Positions 36,786 to 63,327 of a stretch of DNA of 64,000 nucleotides are shown here, one piece after another. Under the pieces are notes generated by a model. The model did no database searches. It was not told where the DNA came from and saw only the letters and a list, made by a program, of their open reading frames with translations. Position numbers and translations under genes: made by a program. The stretch is from Amoebidium appalachense (Eukaryota > Ichthyosporea): positions 5,208,001-5,272,000 of the forward strand of contig CAVNZM010000016.1 in assembly GCA_963693365.1 (NCBI GenBank). Direction: 5' to 3'. How positions within the stretch are numbered: position 1 is the stretch's first letter; each line of letters begins with the position of its first letter.

Positions 36786-38217
36786 GGCACACACACATAT
36801 GGCACACACACATATGGCACACACACACACACACAGACACACACACACCATCTCCCCCCTCCCTCCGCCTTCCCTCTCTTCTAATTCCCTCTCTCTGTCT
36901 TCCAAGGTAGATATCTCCCCCTCCCTCTTTCCCCCCTGCCCCCCCCCCCCCCCCCCCCCCCCACACACACACATACACACGCACACACACAAACACACAC
37001 ATACACTTGCGCACACACAGCCTAACCACTGACTGTCATCCCCACAGCTCCGGATGGAAAAGGCAGCCAAGGAGATACTCGAATGTGTGGGGGAGGACCC
37101 GGACAGGGAGGGTATGTCATAATACTCCCCTCCTCCCCCCTCCCCTCTCTCCCCTCCCCCCGTCCCCCTTCCCCCGCCCCCCCCTTGCCCCGGCCTCCCC
37201 CCCCCTCCCCACACACACACACTCACACACACAACCACACAAACCCCCCCTCGATAACCACCACACCTATATACCCACCTCCCACCTAATCCATCCCCAA
37301 TTTCGGCATTGTTTGCATCTGTTACTATAATGCACCGTTTTTGCCTTTTTATTCTCCATACGATGGACAGCCTTTTGACCCCTCCACCCCCCCACTCCCA
37401 AACACCACCATCACCCCATCCACTCACAAACACAGCCTCCTCTTCCCCTTCCTCCCCTGCTCCTTTATCCCCTCCCGGACTCGCCGAAAGACACACACAC
37501 ACACACCGTCCACACACACACACACACACGCCCCTCATTTCCTACTCTTCCTTCTCCCTCTCTCTCCCCCCATGTCTCTGTTACTGACACTGACCACGTG
37601 CATGCTTCAGGCCTCCTCAAAACACCTCTGCGCATGGCCCAGGCTATGCTCTTCTTCACCAAGGGCTACCAGCAGACACCGGCCGGTATTTATCTGCCCC
37701 CCCCCCCCCCCCCCCCCCCCTCTCCCTGCACATTCTTTGTGCTTGCTTTGCACACTTGGATTGTTGTCCGTCGTGAATGTGTACTTCATTCACTCCAACA
37801 CATTCTGACCTCCCCCGAACCCCCCCACCACCACCCCGCGCGCCTTGGCCCTGCCCCCGCCCCCGGCTTCAGGCTGACTGGGTAGTGTATAAGCTGGATG
37901 GGTTACATGTATGTATAGTGTTTAGAGTTCTTGGTTTGAATGTTTCGGCATGAGGGGCTGTGTGTATGTTTATGGCATGTGGTTCGTGAAATAAAGGGCA
38001 AAGGTTGGAGGAGCAATGAAGGCTACATATCAGGATTTATTCAATTGATTAGCACACATGTGCAGGTGGGTTTCACACATGGGCCGAGACACACGTGAAC
38101 ACGTACACCGTGCCTCGCTCGCATCCGCACACCCATACAAACGGACACACATGCACGGCCATGTCACACACACGTATGCAGACTTACACACACACACACA
38201 CTGTTACGTATGCAGAC

Positions 38218-38251
<34 letters not shown>

Positions 38252-39256
38252 ACACACACGCACACGTACATACACACACACACACGAACACGCACACGTA
38301 CACGTACACTCTGACTGGCACGTGCACGTATGCAGAGGTGATGAACGGTGCCGTGTTCGAGGAGGACCATGACGACATGGTGATTGTGAGGGACATTGAG
38401 ATCTTCTCCATGTGCGAGCACCACATGGTCCCCTTCACCGGCAAGGTGTGTGTGTGTGTGTGTGTGTCGGGCCGTGTGGACGTGTGGGGGTGTGCGTGTG
38501 GGTGTGTACTAGTATGTGGATGGGCGGGTGAGTGGACTCCAGTGCGTGCGTGTAGAGTCTGTGTGTGTTACCTTCTGTGTGTGTGTTTGCGTGTGTGTAT
38601 GTGTGTGCTTGCTACACATAAGTGTGTCGGTCGGTGGGCGGGTGGGTAGGGTAGATGGTGGTTGTTGGGTGTCGGTGGTGGGTATGGGAATTCGCTTGGA
38701 GAATGTATATAACGTCCCTCCCCCCCCCCCCCCCCCCCTCCCCCCCCTCCCCTCCCCCTGCCGCGGCTTTGCACCGCTCTCCTTCTAAGAATGGGCACTA
38801 CTGATGTTGCATGAAGTTATCCCTGTATAGATTTGTAGTTGCTACCAGCATTTTCAAAACCCCTCCCTTGTCCCCCAGATCCACATTGGCTACATCCCCT
38901 ACAAGAAGGTGCTTGGTCTGAGCAAGGTGGCCCGCATTGCTGAGATTTACAGCCGCAGGCTCCAGGTTCAGGTATGTAGGGCGTCCCCTAAAGAATATAT
39001 TTATTAAGCCCCCTGAAAATATCTATATTACACCCCCCTCAAGAATATCTATGAAACCCCCTGAAAAACATCCATAAACAACCAAAACACATCCCAATGC
39101 GGTCCCCATGATGATAAGCTCGGGTTAATCATCTATCGCCTGCATACATCTTTTGGAGTCTCTTTTTCTTTTTGTCTTTGTTTCTCTTTATAGCCGTCGG
39201 CTGTGCCGTGCTTCTTCCTTCGCTGTCCCCAACTTTCAACACATACTTATCCCCCT

Positions 39257-39288
<32 letters not shown>

Positions 39289-39601
39289 ACATCTGCATTA
39301 TTTTGTCCGTTGTGAGTGTGTGCTTTGTACTCTTGTGACAAATTGTAACCACTCCCTCCCCCCTTCACCTCTAGCCAACTGTTTCTGCTGTTCTCGACAC
39401 CTTTGCCCACCCTCCTGTGTGTCCGTTTCTTGCATAAATCACTCTGTATGTGCAGTGTCCTACATTGTTTGGCCTTCGTACTTCGTACTTTGTACCGTGT
39501 TTTAGGCCCCCCCATCCCCCCTCTCTCTCCCCCTCCGCGTGCCCATACGAGTATACCGGTCCCTCGATGTGTAGATCTTGAGCAAGCACAGCAATTACGC
39601 T

Positions 39602-39633
<32 letters not shown>

Positions 39634-40158
39634 TCGCAATCTGCTCTATAAACTATGTACGGAGTTCTGTTTTCCCCCTTCCAGGATGGGCTCTGCTTAT
39701 GATCCATTCTCTGTGTGCTTTGCATTCTGCATTGTGTTCCCCGTCATGACTGTGTACTGATTACTCTTTTTACCCCCCCCCTCCCCCCTCCCCCCCCCCC
39801 CCCCCGGTGCTCTGCTTATTATGCATAATCCTTGTGTAATCTGTACTCTGCTTTATTTTTTCCGTTATGAACGTGTACAACGTCCTCTATAACCCCCGGA
39901 TCTGCTCTGGACCACGTCCGGATTCTTAACCTTCTTCCCGTGCAGGAGCGATTGACCAAGCAAATTGCTTGTGCACTGATGGACACGGTGGAGCCCCGGG
40001 GTGTGGCCGTGGTCATGGAGGCAGCGTAAGTGTGTGTGTGTGTCACGGTCTGCGTGCCTGTACGTGTACGTGTGTGTGTGTGTGGATACGTGTATGTTGT
40101 GCTGGGTGTACGAGAGTGGGCATACGTGTGTGTACATCCCCCCCCCCTCCCCCCCCCT

Positions 40159-40201
<43 letters not shown>

Positions 40202-40444
40202 ATTCTCTCTCTTTCTGCCTGTGTGTGTGTGTGTGTGCATATCTGTCTGTCTGTGTGTGTGTGTATGTATGTATGCACACGTGTGTATGCGTGTGTGGGT
40301 GTGGGTGTATCTGTGTGCAGGCGTGTATTCCCCCCCTCCCCCCACCTTCAATCCCCGCAAGTTGCCTGTGTCCTCGGCACTTCTTTCCTTTAAGTTAATA
40401 GCACCGGCTTGGTTCTCCGTCCACTTCGGGCCCCTTCACATACA

Positions 40445-40489
<45 letters not shown>

Positions 40490-40663
40490 CCCTTGCCCCC
40501 CGGGTGTCGTGTGCTTTTGTGCTCCGTTTGATTGGTTTCAATCAAACCATGCCCTTCTTTCCCCCCCCCCCCCCCCCCCCCCCCCTCCCCCCTTTCCCTC
40601 CGTGGCACACACACATGCACACATGCGCACACACGCACACGCACGCACACACGCGCGCACACA

Positions 40664-40707
<44 letters not shown>

Positions 40708-40842
40708 CACATGTGCATGGTGATGCGTGGAGTGCAGAAACCCCACGCCTCCACCACCACCAGCGTCATGCTTGGAGAATTCCGTGAGAGCAACAAGACC
40801 AGAGAGGAATTCCTGTCTCTGGTCAACCGCCCCTCCGCTTAG
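34318..40842 (+). CDS. GCH1: GTP cyclohydrolase I with an N-terminal RRM (nine-exon model, 279 aa)
   Basis: GTP cyclohydrolase I converts GTP to 7,8-dihydroneopterin triphosphate, the first step of BH4 (and folate) synthesis. Exons: 34318-34429, 35192-35305, 35854-35909, 37048-37111, 37611-37685, 38336-38445, 38879-38971, 39946-40025 and 40707-40842; every junction agrees in phase (840 nt with TAG). Residues 1-76 form an RRM: RNP2 LHVSPIP and RNP1 GFGFVEY, the latter split by intron 1. Residues 77-95 are a charged linker. From about residue 96 the catalytic domain is clear: [13 protein letters not shown], zinc and catalytic residues in MCEHHMVPF (Cys167, His169, His170), [40 protein letters not shown] (Cys238) and [10 protein letters not shown]. 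It is closest in character to animal enzymes. The enzyme part is secure. Joining the RRM to it is an inference; the enzyme could instead start at Met 37054 in exon 4. Confidence 0.88.
37730..37810 (-). repeat. dispersed intronic repeat copy (reverse orientation)
   Basis: The reverse complement shows GAAGTACACATTCACGACGG and GGACAACA in the family order. It lies in an intron of the GTP cyclohydrolase gene, antisense to it, next to a poly-C tract. Confidence 0.6.
39290..39900 (-). repeat. cluster of four diverged dispersed-repeat copies (reverse orientation)
   Basis: Copies are seen at about 39290-39350, 39420-39520, 39685-39765 and 39807-39895, separated by poly-C tracts. Shared blocks on the plus strand are GGATGGGCTCTGCTTAT, GCATTCTGCATTGTGTT, TCCGTTGTGAGTGTG and TTCGTACTTCGTACTTTGTA. 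All are antisense to the GTP cyclohydrolase gene (intron 38972-39945). Confidence 0.7.
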
Positions 40843-41399
40843 GTAAACGACAGAAAGACTGGAAAATCCGGAAAATGCAATGGTAGATGTTGATGAATAT
40901 GGCCAGTGTTGTGGATGTTATTTGGATTTAACCGGAAACTCTTGAATTGAACACTGCAAACATTTATATCAAGACTTCATTATATTTTACATTTAACGCT
41001 TTATGGTGGATTGATCATTCGGTTATTTTGTTTTATTAGTGGATTAGTGTGCCATAACACAATGGATGTAAAGGGGAAAGGGGAGAGGGGGGGTACATAT
41101 GTTTAAATGTGTGCACTATGTAGAGAGTGCATTCAGGGTGGCTACTGTGGAAGGACGTAGCTCCCTTAGGCAGTGCCTCCGGGAGTGAAACGGGATAAAA
41201 TAAAATAAAAATTATTTGGCAGTATGTTTCGCTGGATGGCATAAGCCTATTGAAGCCCGTTTGTAACTGACTACTCATAGGCCAAAGCCCACGTCTTATT
41301 AAAAGGTACCCGCTTGTTGACTGGGTAGCAGATCTAGAACTTAGATCTGTGAACAACAAAAAGCCCCCCCCCCCCCCCCCCCCCCCCCCAATTAACTTT

Positions 41400-41550
41400 T
41401 GGCCCCGATGAATATGTTGCATACATGCTACGCCTTGCTAGTGTTTGCATGCTCCAATCATTATTATGCTTGCCTTTGCATGTATACTCAGTCTGCAACG
41501 TGTTTCTCGTCGTGTTTCGTACTTTGTACCCTATTCCGCATTCTCCCCCC
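41400..41550 (-). repeat. dispersed repeat copy downstream of GTP cyclohydrolase (reverse orientation)
   Basis: On the plus strand it shows ATTATGCTTGCCTTTGCATG, CGTCGTGTTTCGTACTTTGT and CCGCATTC followed by a C tract, matching the reverse complement of the 437-bp unit. Confidence 0.65.
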
Positions 41551-41815
41551 CTCCCCCCCCCCCCCTCCCCCCCCCCCCCCCCACCCTCTTCGCCACCATA
41601 ACCTCCACCACATGATGTCTCGATCCTCGACAGCCTCCCGCTCCATCTACGTACGTATACGGTCTTGTTTAAATTTTCTTGGAAAACACTAAATTCCTGT
41701 TGACAGTTGTCTAGAGCTAGCTCCTGTTAGTATTTGAAGCCGATTATGATGTCTTATTATAAGTCGTTCCCCGTCTCTTACTTTTGGCCTTCCCGGTTCT
41801 TCTTCTAATTCTTTA

Positions 41816-41861
<46 letters not shown>

Positions 41862-42285
41862 TTCTCCCCCCCCCCCCCCCCCCCTCCTCCCCCAGCCCAC
41901 TCACGGTGCACCTACACATGTATATGCTGGCACATGCATGGTCACTGCCACACATGTTCTAGATCTACATGCAGTAGTACACTGCAATTGCCTGTCACAG
42001 TAACCGGGAGGCTCTTTTGTTGGTTTCTTGGTACAATATCAATAAGAGCAAACTGTTCATGTTCGGCAGTACAGACACATGTCCACACACGGTACCATTT
42101 GTATCCATTGTTATTTATTTAAATAGACAGTGACAACTTACTCTGTTTATCTGTCGGAATGTGTTGCTCGTATACTATATGTAAAAAATAAAGTTAAAAA
42201 CGTGGAAAAACGATCATGACAACTTCAAGCTCTGTTGAATCAGGTATATTCGAATTGTCAAAGTTGTTCCAGGCTGCTGCAGCAA

Positions 42286-42316
<31 letters not shown>

Positions 42317-42734
42317 ACACCACCACCACCACCACCACGGTTACAGTACAGTAGCTCACCAGTGGGGTTCCGGCCGGTGTATGAAGGCTGGGGCTCTCAC
42401 CACGCACAGACCACGTGCACCAAGTCTTAGAGCTCGAGGCACCGTGTAGCATATATAGCCATACAAACATATACAAGTACTATAATATGTGTATAGTTGC
42501 ATATATTTGCATATAAAAATATTAGCATATATTTGCATGTATCATATGTTGCATATATTTGCATACTAGTATATTGCATATGTTTGCATATATTAGCATA
42601 TGTTTGCATATTCCTACAAGTTGCGGGTGACCTTGAACTGATATTGCGAGTGTGATCATGAGCCGGTTCTGTTTGATTGCTTGAAACTAACGGCACCGAT
42701 TACTGTACCATCCCCCCCCCCCCCCCCCCCCCCC

Positions 42735-42955
<221 letters not shown>

Positions 42956-43317
42956 GTTCAGCATTTCCTTGCCGGCTGCGTCAGCTTCAGTGACCATATC
43001 TAGAGTAAGGACGAATGCAATTAGTTCATTTACAACAGGATTGCAGGGATATTTACTTAAATGAAAAGAACACTCTGAGACTCAAGAGTTCGCCCATACC
43101 GTAATGATTATCCTCTTTTATTCATATTATGTAGTAAACTGAGGATATTCAATATGAAACGAGATCAGTATACAACTGAAAAATATTGAAAGGGAAGAGG
43201 CATAATTGTGGAATTACTCTGATTAATGCTATAAGTTTAAGTTCGGGTTTGGCAGAGAAAGTGCTTTTAAAAAATAAATGAGTGATTTCGGAAGAGGAAA
43301 GACCGATGTCACCTCTC

Positions 43318-43399
43318 TCTTTCTCTCTCTCTCTCCCTCCCTTTCTCCCTCCCTCCCTCTCTCTCTTACTCTCCCTCCCTCCCCCCCCCCCCCCTCCCT

Positions 43400-43436
<37 letters not shown>

Positions 43437-43461
43437 ACACACACACACACACACACACACC

Positions 43462-43543
<82 letters not shown>

Positions 43544-43545
43544 CC
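43318..43545 (+). repeat. (CT)n microsatellite
   Basis: Pyrimidine array with a CA insert (about 43433-43460), followed by a GT array (43570-43636). Mirror-symmetric polypyrimidine of this length can form triplex DNA. Confidence 0.9.
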
Positions 43546-43565
43546 ATTCTGTGTGTCACGCCGTG

Positions 43566-43638
<73 letters not shown>

Positions 43639-44382
43639 TTGTCTGTGTTTCGGTGTGTTCACTAGTGGGGCTCGTTAGGGATTCTTGATTTTGAAACGGG
43701 GAGGGGGGGCGGGTAGTAGTTAGTTTGGGGGGGGGGGGGGGGGGGGAGGGAGCAGAGGGGACCACCTACCTCTCCGGCTAGTGTGTGTGTGTGTGTGAGG
43801 GGGGGGGGGGGACCCACAACCCACCTGAATAGGTGGTCCGCCCCCAGAGGCGGGGGGAGGGGGGGGGGGAGGGGGGAGGGGGGGGGGGGAGGGGGGGGGA
43901 CCCACCCACCCCATTGGCTGCATCATGTATGACCATATCAGATACCGATAACCTGATCATATGTAGCACTATGATTTAGCACGGTTTACATTCATTCCCA
44001 AAACGTAAACATTGAGGCTAACAAATATACTCTCCTCCCTCTCCCCCTCCCCCCCCCCCCCCCCCCCCCCCTTCCCCCCCCTTCCTTCCCCCTCCCTCGC
44101 ACTCGTCTCGAGTCGCCCCACCGCGCACACACACACACTTTCACACGTATCTATTTCACTACGGTACCTGCACATGCATGTACCACACATGCACGTCACC
44201 TGCACAAACCTTTTTGAACAGCGATGAGCACCCGACATGAACATGCAGGTACACTCACCACACTACACACCAATCACAATAAATTACCCACCACTGACAC
44301 AGATACGCACAAGATTACTGCATAGTTTAATATCACGAGAACGTTAACCCCAATAATTCATAGTTAGAAATAATTGACCGTC

Positions 44383-44451
<69 letters not shown>

Positions 44452-44812
44452 GTGGGTGTGTGTGCTTGCGTGCACATGTATTTTACTTGTGTAAATGAGC
44501 AGGGGGCAGGGGGGGGGGGGGGGAGGAGGTGAGTGCTGTGGAGGCGGGAGGAGGGGGGGGAGGGGAAGGGGTCGTCTGAAAATGCTATACCTAGGGCGAC
44601 GGAGGTGAGTGGGGGGAGGTGAGTGAGGCGGGAGGGACCGCGGGAGGGGGGGGGGGGGGGGGGGTTAGAAGATGTTATGGAGCATATGGTACATATTTTG
44701 CCGCGGACAACACAAAGCAGACCTTGCAAAGAATACACAATGAGTATGCATCCGACAGAAGGAGAGTACCAGCACGAAGGAATGGGAAATATGTGCCTGT
44801 GTACACGGTGTG

Positions 44813-44833
44813 TGTGTGTACACGGTGTGTGTG

Positions 44834-44880
<47 letters not shown>

Positions 44881-44882
44881 AC

Positions 44883-44974
<92 letters not shown>

Positions 44975-45020
44975 CGCGTGCGTGTGCGTGTGTGTGTTTG
45001 TGTGTGCGTGTGTAGTGTGT
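44813..45020 (+). repeat. (GT)n microsatellite with TACACGG interruptions
   Basis: GT array broken three times near its left end by TACACGG and ending in an alternating CG stretch (about 44966-44980). Confidence 0.9.
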
Positions 45021-45220
45021 GTGTGTGTGTGTATAAGGGGCCCCCGGGGGAAGGGGGGAGGGGGGGGGGAGGGGGGGGGGGGGGGGGGGGGACATATGCA
45101 TCAGTGGCCCGAACGGAAGCAATTCCTCAAAAAAAAAAAAAAAAGTAACAAATACATGTACAACTTTGGTGGATGGAAAAGAGACTCTGGCCATGATCAC
45201 GCCCAAGCGTGGTTGGAAGG

Positions 45221-45261
<41 letters not shown>

Positions 45262-45297
45262 TCCACACACCCCTGCGGCTGCCTTAGGGAGGGGGGG

Positions 45298-45616
45298 GGG
45301 GGGGTTGAATGCGGAACAGGGTACGAAGTACGCATACACGAAGGACACATGCAAAGGCAAACATTCAAGTATGCAACATCAGCCATGCGCACAGTATGCG
45401 TCATAAGCAGAGCCCATCCTCAGGGAGGGCCCAAGTCATCAATTGCGTCTGAGTTTCGACCCCTTAGCCCGCGTATGTACAACTCTCCAACTCAGACAGC
45501 AGCATCAACTGATCTTGGGAGGGTCAACCCGTCTTGATCAAAGACGAGCAGGGTTGCTTATGCAAGCAAGGTGAGCAAAACGGTGAATATGTGTGTGCAA
45601 ACTAATGCAGTGCAGG
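45298..45616 (+). repeat. separate partial copy of the 437-bp repeat unit
   Basis: It follows the unit at 7431-7750 almost base for base, from GAATGCGGAACA through AACTAATGCAGTGCAG, and is flanked on both sides by poly-G. Its closeness to the array near 7.4 kb, about 38 kb away, implies recent copying. Confidence 0.85.
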
Positions 45617-46825
45617 GGGGGGGGAGGAGGGGGGGGGGGGGTACCACCAGCGCGGATGGCGATAGTAACTACCCCCCTCCCCCCCCCCCCCCATTTCAAA
45701 TTCGAAAATCCCTTAGTGCGTGGCCAACACTAACCATGAAGCGGAGAACCTTTTATATCCATATGAGGAAAGTCGAACAAAGCTAGAAGCGGTACAAGAG
45801 TGCAGCATTCTAGACATAAAAAAATCTCTACACACAAGAACCTTTTTTCATGTTATCCTGGCGCCTACACTTTGAAGTGTTGCCGATGACTGTGGAATGT
45901 GGTCCCGAAGCCTTCCCTTTTTGCTCCCTTCTCGAGCCCCGGCCCAGGCTGCTTTGTCTGTCTTGAGGTACTCTAAAGCACGGTGACCCTAAAAGCTGTC
46001 TACTTTACGCGACGGAGTCACCTTATTTGACGTTTTAAGTCATTTAGCATGGACAGACACGCTGCTTGTAAGGCCAACTGCTCCCCGCTCAGACCTGAAA
46101 CAGTAGTCAAGGCACGAGCGAGCATGCAGATGTTGTTTAAAACGAATGCAACCAGCCACTACCTTTATAACGCCTGTGAGGGGTAACAGCAGGCCCACAC
46201 TAAGCTGCTGTTCTATTGCAACTTGCGAGGTTTATGGCTCAGAGCGGTAAAACCAGACTTAGACCTTGCCTATATCTGAGCCTCCTCTGCTGCCCCCCCC
46301 ATTACAGGTTCACATGCCAAGCCAGCCTAGCATGCAATGGATAAAAAAGACATCAGTGCCATACCCGTGCCCCATACTTGAGCAGAAGCAAGTACTAAAG
46401 GCTCTGGCAACAGCACTTCGAGGCCCTCAACGGCCACCGTGCACTACTTGAAAGAAAAAACGAAAAACTATGATAAATCGATGGCTCTAATAGAGAGCCG
46501 CATTTTAAGTCTACTAGAAGTGGTGTTCTGCCGTTTTCTAGAAATTTTGACCAAGCATCTTCCTAACAGCTCTAAAGCCGCTTTTTGATCGGCATCTAGC
46601 GTTAAAAAAAGGTTGTTATAAATATTATAGGCTTTATGGCGACATCGGATCCTACTTGTTGAGGGTCTTCCAACAAGAATGCGATCAAAAAAAGAGACAA
46701 TTTTGATCTTCATTCTTAGCCCTGTCTGCCTGATTTATGTAAAATTCGTTTTAACCAATAAAACCAACCCTCTCAAAGTTTGCTCCAGAAGACGGATACG
46801 TGTCTTCCGGCCCCAGGAGATAAAC

Positions 46826-59727
<12,902 letters not shown>

Positions 59728-60736
59728 GATTCCACTGCAGCCACACAGAATACATGACATTGTTAGGCAATGGCTCGGAGTATGCAATATATTCGAGATA
59801 ATTTACGGTAGAAATTTCAATTTGAGATTCAACGGTTTACGACACTTGTCTTTTGGATGCAAGCAATAAATTCAAGTCAAAAAATATATGAACAATGGGG
59901 GTCCTCCTCCTCGGTACGGGAAAAAAAAAAACATGCTGAGATTCAAACGTTATGATGACGCCAACACGGGGGGTGGACAGAGCGGTTTCCAACATCAGGT
60001 TGGACATCGATGATCAAGACGAAGCCCATGGCCCACACCGTGTGACTCTCGCCCGGGACCAGTGCGAACACTCCGTGACTTACCAGTCTGAGCTGGCATA
60101 AGCCGCTGAGCAGACAGCAAGGGATGGCCAGGTACGATCACGTGCACAGTACTTGTGAAACACGTGATAACGGACGCTGAGTGTGGTGACAGCGGACGGT
60201 CGGAGAAAAAAATTAATGCCTTATACGAAGTGTGCTACTGACTGTAGCCTTGAACTCTCCTGCAAGCTTTGATGTTCAGGCTAAAAAATTCATTCGCCTG
60301 GAGCTGAGCGGCGCTGGGAAGGTGGAATGAAGATGGTATGTGCTGTTTATCGGCCTAGGCATTTCTACAGGCATTTCTGGTTAAAATTTTAGGCTTGCAC
60401 AGCTCGGTAGGGGGTTTACCTGTGAGACAATTACGAATCGCGCGCACCAGCTCGTAGAACAGGTGCGAAGCGGTTACCTTGGCAGGGTTTAAATTTACTG
60501 CGACATGTACACCAACGACACATGATACGTCAGCGTATGGGCCTTTTCCGAGGCGCTTAATTGCTGATGGCCATCGATCTTCATACAGGGAAATTATTAT
60601 AAGGCTAGCTCGGCCCGGATGGTGGTGTCTAAATGGTTAGAGTAATAAGACTTTCTGCCCAAAAAGTAGCCACTCCAAGTGCTCCTATCTATAGCGATTG
60701 AATATCATGATACGCTGAACTTGTTGTCGCATTCCG
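59728..60736. other. upstream region of the MATE gene, no supported gene
   Basis: This should contain the MATE promoter. A minus-strand stretch at about 59940-60085 reads VFALVPGESHTVWAMGFVLI and a GTAAGT follows a short hydrophobic frame near 60085-60140, but they cannot be joined into a model. The block 60265-60420 is an inverted relative of 32700-32810. Confidence 0.45.
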
Positions 60737-61329
60737 ATGATGATCACGCGTAGCTCTGAAGACCAGCGGCTGGTGCTGAGCTCGAGAGTAGAGTCGACAC
60801 TCGAGAGGGCCGTAATCAGACCAGTGAATCAGATTCCTGGCTTGCGCAAGGGGATAGCTGATCTGATCATGTTCAATATTCCTACTTTTTTTATGTCTCG
60901 TTTTATATATAATGACCGCCTTAACCATATTGCCAAATATGGCGCTCGCAAATGTGTAACACCTAAATACATATTACGTATACCTTCCTGTAGAATTGGT
61001 CTTTCTCTAGCTGATGGTGTTATTGATCACTTACCACGCTTTTACTGTACACGTGCTATACAGTGGAGATCTAATAAGCATAAGGTGGCATCGTTTGCAT
61101 GCCCAAACAACACACACACACACTAGTTTAAACGGTCATGTATCGCCAATGTAGCTTGATAGACCACATAATACCGCAACACACACACGACACATTCACA
61201 ACAGACACCCAGAAAGATAGCGTACCTGAAAATTACAACATCCTTGATTTTATACTAAACACGCTTAACTACGACCTGTTTATTAGATGTATTGATTGGC
61301 TTGAGAAACACATCATTATAAAATTCTAG
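60737..61329 (+). mobile_element. 3' end of a third non-LTR retroelement, decayed
   Basis: The frame 60737-61126 (containing RKGIADLIMFNIPTFFMSRF) and the frame 61138-61329 (QCSLIDHI ... NILDFILNTLNYDLFIRCI) are separated by stops around a short CA run. The second part aligns by eye with the 31197-31440 remnant (KCNLLDNI, QYDIVIRCLAF). A (CA)n array of about 150 bp follows the TAG at 61327-61329. Confidence 0.55.
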
Positions 61330-62045
<716 letters not shown>

Positions 62046-62256
62046 GTAAGTAAGTGGGTACAAAGCCATGCAGGCTATAGTATAAATGTACACGAGCTCG
62101 CACCCATGCATGGTTTCCCAAAATATGCCATTGTCCATGTACTGTTGGCCTTGGTGCGGCGGCGGATGACTCCTCATCACAGCTCACATACATGCCGTTT
62201 TGAAACTGCACACTACTAAGGAACTTCCCTCCACTGCCGCCTTCCCAGTGACATAA
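62046..62256 (-). CDS. possible exon of a fascin-like (beta-trefoil) protein, partial
   Basis: On the minus strand a strong acceptor (TTTGCTTTCAG) opens a frame reading HWEGGSGGKFLSS, then FQNGMYVSCDEE and APRPTVHGQWHI. Possible donors are GTACAT (exon end 62143) or GTAAGT (exon end 62046). The pattern GKFL...NGMYVSCDE...R...W resembles fascin-type actin-crosslinking beta-trefoil repeats (GKYVSAD...W). No other exon of this gene could be tied to it, so product and extent are uncertain. Confidence 0.4.
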
Positions 62257-62689
62257 CTGAAAGCAAACATTTTCATCGGATTATTTTGGAATTTTGTTTT
62301 ACATTCCAAAGTCCACAAGTATTTCAAAGTTTATTTGGCCAATCGCTGGGCGGCTTTTTTAGCCGAGCCCTATAGCTATGAAATAGCTCCTCCCGTTTGA
62401 ACTCCCGTTACACATGTCATTTCGCAGGGCGATAGGTCTGCATATGTATGTAAGGCACACGCGGTCCATTCAGAGTGAGCGAGTCTCTGAATGCCTGGGG
62501 GTTCTTATACTCAGGGACGGTCAGTCGCTAATATTAGCTCCAAGGTTTCGGATCATGTTCTGGCCGCGGATCGGGTTCATCCGCGACCAGAAACGACCTT
62601 CGTCCAGATGCCATGTCCAATGATATCTATGGGTGGGTGGGTGGGTGGGCGGGGGGAGGGGGGGAGGGGGGGGGGGGGGGGAGGGGGGG

Positions 62690-62755
62690 GATGTGCTGTT
62701 TATTAGGTGAGCTGTGATGAGTTGTCGGCACCAAGGCCAACAGTACTTCCAACCA
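62690..62755 (+). repeat. inverted copy of part of the fascin-like exon
   Basis: GTGAGCTGTGATGAG and GCACCAAGGCCAACAGTAC on the plus strand match the minus strand of about 62140-62190. Similarity is lost on either side, so it is a fragment. Confidence 0.6.
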
Positions 62756-62794
62756 ACAAGATATACATACACACACACACACACACATGTGCGC

Positions 62795-62838
62795 GCGCAT
62801 GCGAACCGCAAACAAGCAGCTACATGCCCCCCTCCTTC

Positions 62839-62890
<52 letters not shown>

Positions 62891-63295
62891 TCCTGCCTGC
62901 CCCCTTCGCCCAAGCTCCCTCTTCCGCCAACTCAACCACTCATCCCATCCCCTTGCCATCACTACCACCATCATTTACACCATCTGTCCATTATATCTAC
63001 ACACACATATCTCCACGCCCACCTATATCCTCTTTACCTCCCCTACAAAACCCTTATCGACACCATTTTATAAAACTTTGAAAGGCACCAACGATAACCT
63101 GCATGTGCACACACACACACACCATTATACAAAACCACACGACACATATATTTGCTGATAAACATACACACAGACACACACAGGCAAACCCAAGCAAAAA
63201 TCACTCCTTGATAAACACACAAGCACACACGAACGGCCTGGACTAGGAATAAACGAAACCAGGACACACACCATCGAACACAGACGTCCATGTTA

Positions 63296-63327
<32 letters not shown>

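Noticed and set aside
46468-46713. 81-codon minus-strand frame containing LFLTLDADQKAALELLGRCL
   Set aside because: It looks somewhat protein-like but has no recognisable family and no supporting exons; it may be an old remnant downstream of the MATE gene.
62520-62630. Second fascin-like exon (minus strand, RRSFLVADEPDPRPEHDP)
   Set aside because: The frame meets a stop before any usable donor, so it cannot precede the exon at 62256; a chance or decayed piece.
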